Under the pieces are notes generated by a model. The model ran no database searches, was not told where the DNA came from, and worked only from the letters and a program-made list of their open reading frames with translations. A program made the translations under genes and the position numbers. Of a stretch of DNA of 15,723 bases, positions 12,285 through 15,723 are shown piece by piece (within the stretch, counting starts at the first letter, position 1; each line of letters starts with the position of its first letter). The DNA is from Caryophanales bacterium UBA1624 (GTDB taxonomy: Bacteria; Bacillota_I; Bacilli_A; RFN20; CAG-826). Location of the stretch: contig DCMK01000017.1 of the NCBI GenBank assembly GCA_002321395.1, positions 1-15,723 of the forward strand. Direction: 5' to 3'.

Positions 12285-12313
12285 TTGCCTCGCTCGTTCC
12301 ACGCGCGTATTGT
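12285..12313 (+). promoter_or_regulatory. S10 operon promoter
   Basis: TTGCCT (12285-12290), exactly 17 bp, then TATTGT (12308-12313), predicting a start near 12320. The -35 shares TTGCC with the queT and tgt promoters. Confidence 0.55.
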
Positions 12314-12319
12314 TACACA

Positions 12320-12444
12320 CGCTGGCGCTTGCGATGAAATGCGAGGTTGCTGACACACCCACAGGCGTTGTCATGATGGGGTGGTCAGGGAATTCGCACG
12401 GAACGAACGCCAGAAGCCTGAAAAACGATTAAGGAGGAACATTC
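12320..12444 (+). ncRNA. Structured 5' leader of the S10 operon (candidate r-protein autoregulatory element)
   Basis: About 125 nt of non-coding leader can fold into one long nested element. The outer stem is CTGGCG (12322-12327) with CGCCAG (12408-12413). The middle stem is TGCGA (12340-12344) with TCGCA (12394-12398). The inner hairpin is CTGAC plus CACCC (12350-12360, one bulged A) with GGGTG plus GTCAG (12379-12388). The apical loop holds GGCGTT (12364-12369), which could instead pair with AACGCC (12406-12411), competing with the outer stem. S10 operons in several bacteria are autoregulated by L4 binding to such leaders, and L4 is the third gene here. The L4 link is inference; the pairing is seen. 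The leader ends with AAGGAGG, 7 nt before the rpsJ ATG. Confidence 0.55.
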
Positions 12445-12756
12445 ATGGCGAAAGAAAAAGCGATCCGGGTTCGCTTAATGGCCTACGATCACAAGATCCT
12501 CGACGATTCCGTTGAGAAAATCTTGGACGTCGCCAAAAAAACCGGCGCGGTTGTGAAGGGGCCCATCCCTCTCCCGACCGAAAAGCAGGTCTACACCGTT
12601 CTCCGCGCGACCTTCAAATACAAGGACGCCCGCGAGCAATTCGAGATCCGCACCCACAAGAGGTTGATCTATGTCAGCAACCCCACCAAAGAAACCATCG
12701 ACCAGCTCCGGAGAATGAATCTCCCCAGCGGCGTCGACATTGACATCAAACTTTAA
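12445..12756 (+). CDS. rpsJ: 30S ribosomal protein S10
   Basis: S10 is a small-subunit head protein, also the NusE partner of NusB in antitermination. The 103-residue chain is standard length: IRVRLMAYDHKILDDSVEKI, then the loop GPIPLPTEKQVYTVLRA, RTHKRLIYVSNPT and a C-terminal LPSGVDIDIKL. It is the first gene of the operon, behind an AAGGAGG site, and is followed 14 bp later by rplC. Confidence 0.98.
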   Translation: MAKEKAIRVRLMAYDHKILDDSVEKILDVAKKTGAVVKGPIPLPTEKQVYTVLRATFKYKDAREQFEIRTHKRLIYVSNPTKETIDQLRRMNLPSGVDIDIKL

Positions 12757-12770
12757 GGAGGACCGCATTC

Positions 12771-13487
12771 ATGAAATCCATCATCGGAAGAAAAATGGGC
12801 ATGACTCAGGTCTTCGCCCCGGACGGAACCATGTATCCGGTGACCGTCATTGAGGTGTTGCCGAACGTCGTCGTTGCGAAGCGGACCATGGAGAAGAACG
12901 GCTACGAAGCCATCCAGGTCGGCTATGAAGACAAGCCCGAGAAACGCGTCAACAAAGCCATCAAAGGCATCTACAAGAAAGCGGGCGTCGCCACCAAAGA
13001 GCATCTCTACGAATTGAAGGGCGACGAAATCTACGCCAAGAACATCGGCGAGACCCTCGACGCTTCCCTCTTCGCGGCTGGCGAAGTCTGCGACGTCATC
13101 GGCCACAACAAAGGCCACGGATATTCCGGCACCATCAAGAAATACCATCACCACATCGGGCCTAAGGGCCACGGCTCCGGCTATCACCGCCAGATCGGGT
13201 CCCTCGCCAACAACGGACGTGACAACAACCGCGTCATTCCCGGCAAGAAGATGTCCGGCCACTGGGGACCGGAACAAGTCACCATTCAGAACGTGACCAT
13301 CATCGAGAGCAACGCTGAGAAAGGCTACATCCTCGTCAAGGGCGGCGTGCCCGGACCGAAGAAGGCCATCGTCATGCTTCGCTCCCCCGTTAAGGTTCAG
13401 TTCCGCAAACCGGAAGTGAAGCCCTTGCTCGTCGTCAATCAAGAAGCTCCGAAGGCCGAAGCGGCTGAGGAGAAGAAAGGAGAATAA
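12771..13487 (+). CDS. rplC: 50S ribosomal protein L3
   Basis: L3 is a large-subunit protein reaching toward the peptidyl transferase centre. The 238 residues start with the typical IIGRKMGMTQVF. The central extension is NKGHGYSGTIKKYHHHIGPKGHGSGYHR followed by the PGKKMSGHWGPEQVTIQN segment. The chain carries a C-terminal tail of about 25 residues rich in Glu, Lys and Ala (ending EAAEEKKGE), longer than the roughly 209-residue common form. It has an AAGGAGG ribosome site and is 2 bp from rplD. Confidence 0.98.
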   Translation: MKSIIGRKMGMTQVFAPDGTMYPVTVIEVLPNVVVAKRTMEKNGYEAIQVGYEDKPEKRVNKAIKGIYKKAGVATKEHLYELKGDEIYAKNIGETLDASLFAAGEVCDVIGHNKGHGYSGTIKKYHHHIGPKGHGSGYHRQIGSLANNGRDNNRVIPGKKMSGHWGPEQVTIQNVTIIESNAEKGYILVKGGVPGPKKAIVMLRSPVKVQFRKPEVKPLLVVNQEAPKAEAAEEKKGE

Positions 13488-13489
13488 CA

Positions 13490-14128
13490 ATGGCTGAAAA
13501 GAACATTAGCCTTCCCGTCGTCTCCCTCGACGGCGAAAGCAAAGGAACCATTGAGGTCTCCGGCTCGGTCTTCGGCATCGAAGAGGAAAACCCGCAGGTC
13601 GTCCACGACGCTGTCGTGACCTACCTCGCCAACCTCCGCCAAGCCACCGCCAAGACCAAAAAGCGCCACGAAGTCCACGGCACCAACAAGAAGCCCTGGA
13701 GGCAAAAAGGGACTGGGCGCGCCCGCGCTGGCGACGTCAAATCCCCGATCTGGGTCGGCGGCGGCATCGTCTTCGGACCGGATGGGAAGCAGAACTACAA
13801 GCGTTCCCAAAATAAGAAAGCCCACAAACTCGCCCTCCGCACTGTTTGGTCCGAGAAGGCCCGCAAAGGCTTGATCGTCGTGGAGAACACCGAATTCGGA
13901 ACGATCTCCACCAAGGAATTCACCAAGAACCTCGGCGCCATCAAGGCGGCCGGGAAGACCCTCATCGTTGTCGACGGCGACAATGAGAACCTCATTCTCT
14001 CCGCCCGTAACATCGCGAACGTCGGCCTCACCGAAGTCAACAACGTCTCCGTCTACGACTTGCTCAACTTCGATACGGTCGTCATCTCCAAAGACAACAT
14101 CAAGAAAATCGAGGAGGCTTTGAAGTAA
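13490..14128 (+). CDS. rplD: 50S ribosomal protein L4
   Basis: L4 lines the peptide exit tunnel and in several bacteria also represses its own operon. The 212-residue protein has the tunnel loop core NKKPWRQKGTGRARAGDVKSP, then GGGIVFGP, NKKAHKLALRTVWSEKA and a C-terminal Rossmann-like part ending in NFDTVVISKDNIKKIEEALK. It is translationally close to rplC (2-bp gap, AAAGGAG site). It is the candidate ligand of the leader at 12320-12444. Confidence 0.98.
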   Translation: MAEKNISLPVVSLDGESKGTIEVSGSVFGIEEENPQVVHDAVVTYLANLRQATAKTKKRHEVHGTNKKPWRQKGTGRARAGDVKSPIWVGGGIVFGPDGKQNYKRSQNKKAHKLALRTVWSEKARKGLIVVENTEFGTISTKEFTKNLGAIKAAGKTLIVVDGDNENLILSARNIANVGLTEVNNVSVYDLLNFDTVVISKDNIKKIEEALK

Positions 14129-14129
14129 C

Positions 14130-14456
14130 ATGGCTGAAGAAAAGAAAGTCACCTTCCCGAAGGCGACCGCCCACGATTACAGCGTCATCATCGAGCCGCT
14201 TATCACCGAGAAGACCATGGCCCTCATGCAAAATGAGAACAAGGTCACGATGAAAGTCGCCAAGACCGCCAACAAGATCGAGATCAAAGAAGCGTTCCAA
14301 CGCATCTTCCAGGTCAAAGTCACCGGCGTCAACGTCGCGACTCAGCGCGCTAAGCTCACCACCCGCGGCGGGCGCTACCAAGGCAAGATCCAAGGCTTCA
14401 AGAAAGCCATCGTCTCGTTGGCCGAAGGAAATGCCGTCGACCTCTTCAAAGAGTAA
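14130..14456 (+). CDS. rplW: 50S ribosomal protein L23
   Basis: L23 sits at the exit of the peptide tunnel and is the docking point for trigger factor and SRP. The 108-residue protein has the family core IIEPLITEKTMALMQNENKVTMKVAKTANKIEIKEAFQRIF and VTGVNVATQRAK. About 15 extra residues (MAEEKKVTFPKATAH) precede it, starting with the same MAEEKK as the rplV frame at 15669. The start lies 1 nt after the rplD stop; GAGGAGG inside rplD (14110-14116) is rather distant, 13 nt away, so re-initiation after rplD is likely. Confidence 0.97.
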   Translation: MAEEKKVTFPKATAHDYSVIIEPLITEKTMALMQNENKVTMKVAKTANKIEIKEAFQRIFQVKVTGVNVATQRAKLTTRGGRYQGKIQGFKKAIVSLAEGNAVDLFKE

Positions 14457-14467
14457 GGAAACACCCT

Positions 14468-14487
14468 CTTATATATCCATATATAAG
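14468..14487. repeat. A/T-rich 20-bp palindrome in the rplW-rplB gap
   Basis: CTTATATAT, CC, ATATATAAG: a perfect 9-bp inverted repeat. It stands out in an otherwise G/C-rich operon and sits in the longest gap of the visible gene run (60 bp). It is not followed by a T-run. An RNA processing hairpin, an internal regulatory site or an upstream promoter element are all possible. Confidence 0.65.
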
Positions 14488-14516
14488 TAAAGCATCCAAT
14501 ATAGGAGAAACAGGAA

Positions 14517-15347
14517 ATGGCTATCAGAACCTACCGTCCTACGACCAAGTCCCGTCGGTCCATGACCAACTCGACGTTCGAGGACATCACCAAATCGACT
14601 CCTGAAAAATCGCTGCTCGCCCCGAAGAAGAACACCGGTGGCCGCAACAATCAGGGCAAAATCACTTGCCGCCATATCGGCGGCGGAAACAAAGTCCGCT
14701 ATCGCATCATCGACTTCCGCAGAAGGAAGGACAACATCCCCGCGACGGTCAAGGCCATCGAGTATGATCCCAACCGCAACGCCAACATCGCCCTCGTCTT
14801 CTACGCCGATGGTGCCAAGGCCTACATCCTCGAGCCGCAGAACCTCCACGTCGGCGACGTGATCGTCTCCGGCGAGGCGACCGACATCAAAGTCGGCAAC
14901 TGCTGCGACTTGAAGAACATCCCCGAAGGCACCTTCATCCACAACGTCGAGCTTCAGCCCGGCAAAGGCGGACAGATGTGCCGCGCCGCCGGAACCAGCG
15001 CCCAGGTGCTCGGCTCCGAAGGCAAATACGTCACCCTCCGCTTGGCTTCCGGCGAAGTCCGCAAGGTCCTCGCCAACTGCCGCGCGACCATCGGGATCGT
15101 CGGCAATGAGGATTACAACCTCATCAATCTCGGCAAAGCCGGGAAGAAGCGCTGGATGAACGTTCGTCCGACCGTCCGCGGCTCCGCGATGAACCCCTGC
15201 GACCACCCCCACGGCGGCGGCGAGGGCAAGTGCCCCGTCGGCCGCGATGCTCCTCGCACCCCTTGGGGCAAGAGGGCTCAGGGCGTCAAGACCCGCCATC
15301 TCAAGAAGAATTCCACTCGCCTGATCGTCAGGAGAGCGGGCAAGTAA
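14517..15347 (+). CDS. rplB: 50S ribosomal protein L2
   Basis: L2 is needed for subunit joining and peptidyl transferase activity. The 276-residue protein is full length: MAIRTYRPTTKSRRSMT, then NNQGKITCRHIGGG, RYRIIDFRRRKDNIPA and the C-terminal AMNPCDHPHGGGEGK with the functionally important histidine (E. coli H229). Position 5' of DHPHGGGEGK is Cys where Val is usual, and the protein has several cysteines (for example NCCDLKN), which suggests an anaerobic cytoplasm. Two ribosome-site candidates precede the ATG (TAGGAG and AGGAA). Confidence 0.98.
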   Translation: MAIRTYRPTTKSRRSMTNSTFEDITKSTPEKSLLAPKKNTGGRNNQGKITCRHIGGGNKVRYRIIDFRRRKDNIPATVKAIEYDPNRNANIALVFYADGAKAYILEPQNLHVGDVIVSGEATDIKVGNCCDLKNIPEGTFIHNVELQPGKGGQMCRAAGTSAQVLGSEGKYVTLRLASGEVRKVLANCRATIGIVGNEDYNLINLGKAGKKRWMNVRPTVRGSAMNPCDHPHGGGEGKCPVGRDAPRTPWGKRAQGVKTRHLKKNSTRLIVRRAGK

Positions 15348-15369
15348 ACGAAAGGAGAAGTAGAACAAC

Positions 15370-15657
15370 ATGTCTCGTTCAAGCAAAAAAGGACCGTTCG
15401 TGGATGCCTACCTTATGAAAAAGGTCGAGGCTCTTCAGAAGTCCGGCAAAAAAGAGATCATCAAAACTTGGTCTCGCCGCTCGACGATCTACCCCGCCTT
15501 CGTCGAACAAACCTTCGCTGTCTACAACGGCCATGAGCACATCACCGTCTACGTGACGGAGGATATGGTCGGCCACAAGCTCGGCGAATTCGCCCCGACC
15601 CGCACCTTCACCGGGCACCACGGAAACAACGTGGGCGATCAAGCCGCTAAGAAGTAA
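15370..15657 (+). CDS. rpsS: 30S ribosomal protein S19
   Basis: S19 is a head protein of the small subunit that contacts S13 and the A-site region. The 95 residues show SRSSKKGPFVDAYLMKKVE, TWSRRSTIYPAFVEQTFAVYNG, VTEDMVGHKLGEFAPTRTF and HHGNNVGDQAAKK, standard for the family. It has an AAAGGAG site, with a 22-bp gap after rplB and an 11-bp gap before the next frame. Confidence 0.98.
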   Translation: MSRSSKKGPFVDAYLMKKVEALQKSGKKEIIKTWSRRSTIYPAFVEQTFAVYNGHEHITVYVTEDMVGHKLGEFAPTRTFTGHHGNNVGDQAAKK

Positions 15658-15668
15658 GGAGAAAGATC

Positions 15669-15723
15669 ATGGCAGAAGAAAAGAAAACCGTGAAGAAGGC
15701 TCCCGCCAAGAAAGAGGCCGCCA
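15669..15723 (+). CDS. rplV: Start of presumed 50S ribosomal protein L22, cut by window edge
   Basis: Only 18 codons are visible: MAEEKKTVKKAPAKKEAA, behind an AAGGAG site. This is not the L22 core; the name rests on the invariant gene order after rpsS. If correct, the protein carries a Lys/Ala/Glu-rich N-terminal extension before the usual start of the domain. Confidence 0.65.
   Translation, partial: MAEEKKTVKKAPAKKEAA

Noticed and set aside
1..15723. Alternative genetic code (TGA as Trp), given the Mollicutes-like traits
   Set aside because: TGA closes at least five full-length family-matched genes at the expected ends, and Trp is encoded by TGG.
1..15723. CRISPR arrays, insertion sequences, att sites, tRNA or rRNA genes
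   Set aside because: No spaced direct repeats, transposase motifs, terminal repeats or cloverleaf sequences were seen on reading both strands.

Overview
The window looks like chromosomal housekeeping DNA from a Firmicutes-type bacterium, probably an uncultured member of Bacilli or an Erysipelotrichia/Mollicutes-related lineage. The reasons are a Bacillus-like type I glutamine synthetase, a QueT/QueH-type queuosine set behind a preQ1-I riboswitch, strong AAGGAGG ribosome sites on some genes, and the canonical S10 ribosomal protein order. TGA is an ordinary stop codon here (glnA, both flavoproteins, the serine dehydratase and the kinase-like gene end in it), so this is not a TGA-Trp mycoplasma. 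No mobile element, CRISPR, tRNA or rRNA is visible, and coding density is high.

Layout. 1-350: a truncated P-loop kinase gene (minus) and a divergent promoter pair. 352-2273: a short DtxR-type metal regulator, its terminator, then two similar dyad elements in front of glnA. 2317-5048: two translationally coupled FAD-dependent oxidoreductases. 5056-6144: an orphan multi-pass membrane protein with its own promoter and a bidirectional terminator. 6143-7936: a second P-loop (polynucleotide-kinase-like) gene on the minus strand, divergent from a single-chain Fe-S L-serine dehydratase. 7982-8601: a small protein with a degenerate kinase-like motif order, plus terminator. 8603-12220: a queuosine unit (promoter, preQ1 riboswitch, queT, then tgt with its own promoter, queA, queH, terminator). 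12285-15723: promoter, structured leader, then rpsJ-rplC-rplD-rplW-rplB-rpsS and the start of the presumed rplV.

How the genes work together. QueT should import a queuosine precursor. TGT puts it into tRNA position 34, QueA builds epoxyqueuosine and QueH reduces it to queuosine. The riboswitch should shut QueT off when preQ1 is plentiful. No preQ1 synthesis gene is present in this window, which suggests salvage.

The least ordinary signal is promoter architecture. At seven genes a -10 hexamer ends only 6-10 nt before the start codon, predicting mRNAs with 0-4 nt leaders and no Shine-Dalgarno site. In contrast glnA, the membrane protein, queT and the ribosomal genes have normal leaders and Shine-Dalgarno sites. 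All functional calls rest on reading motifs by eye; no database search was run.
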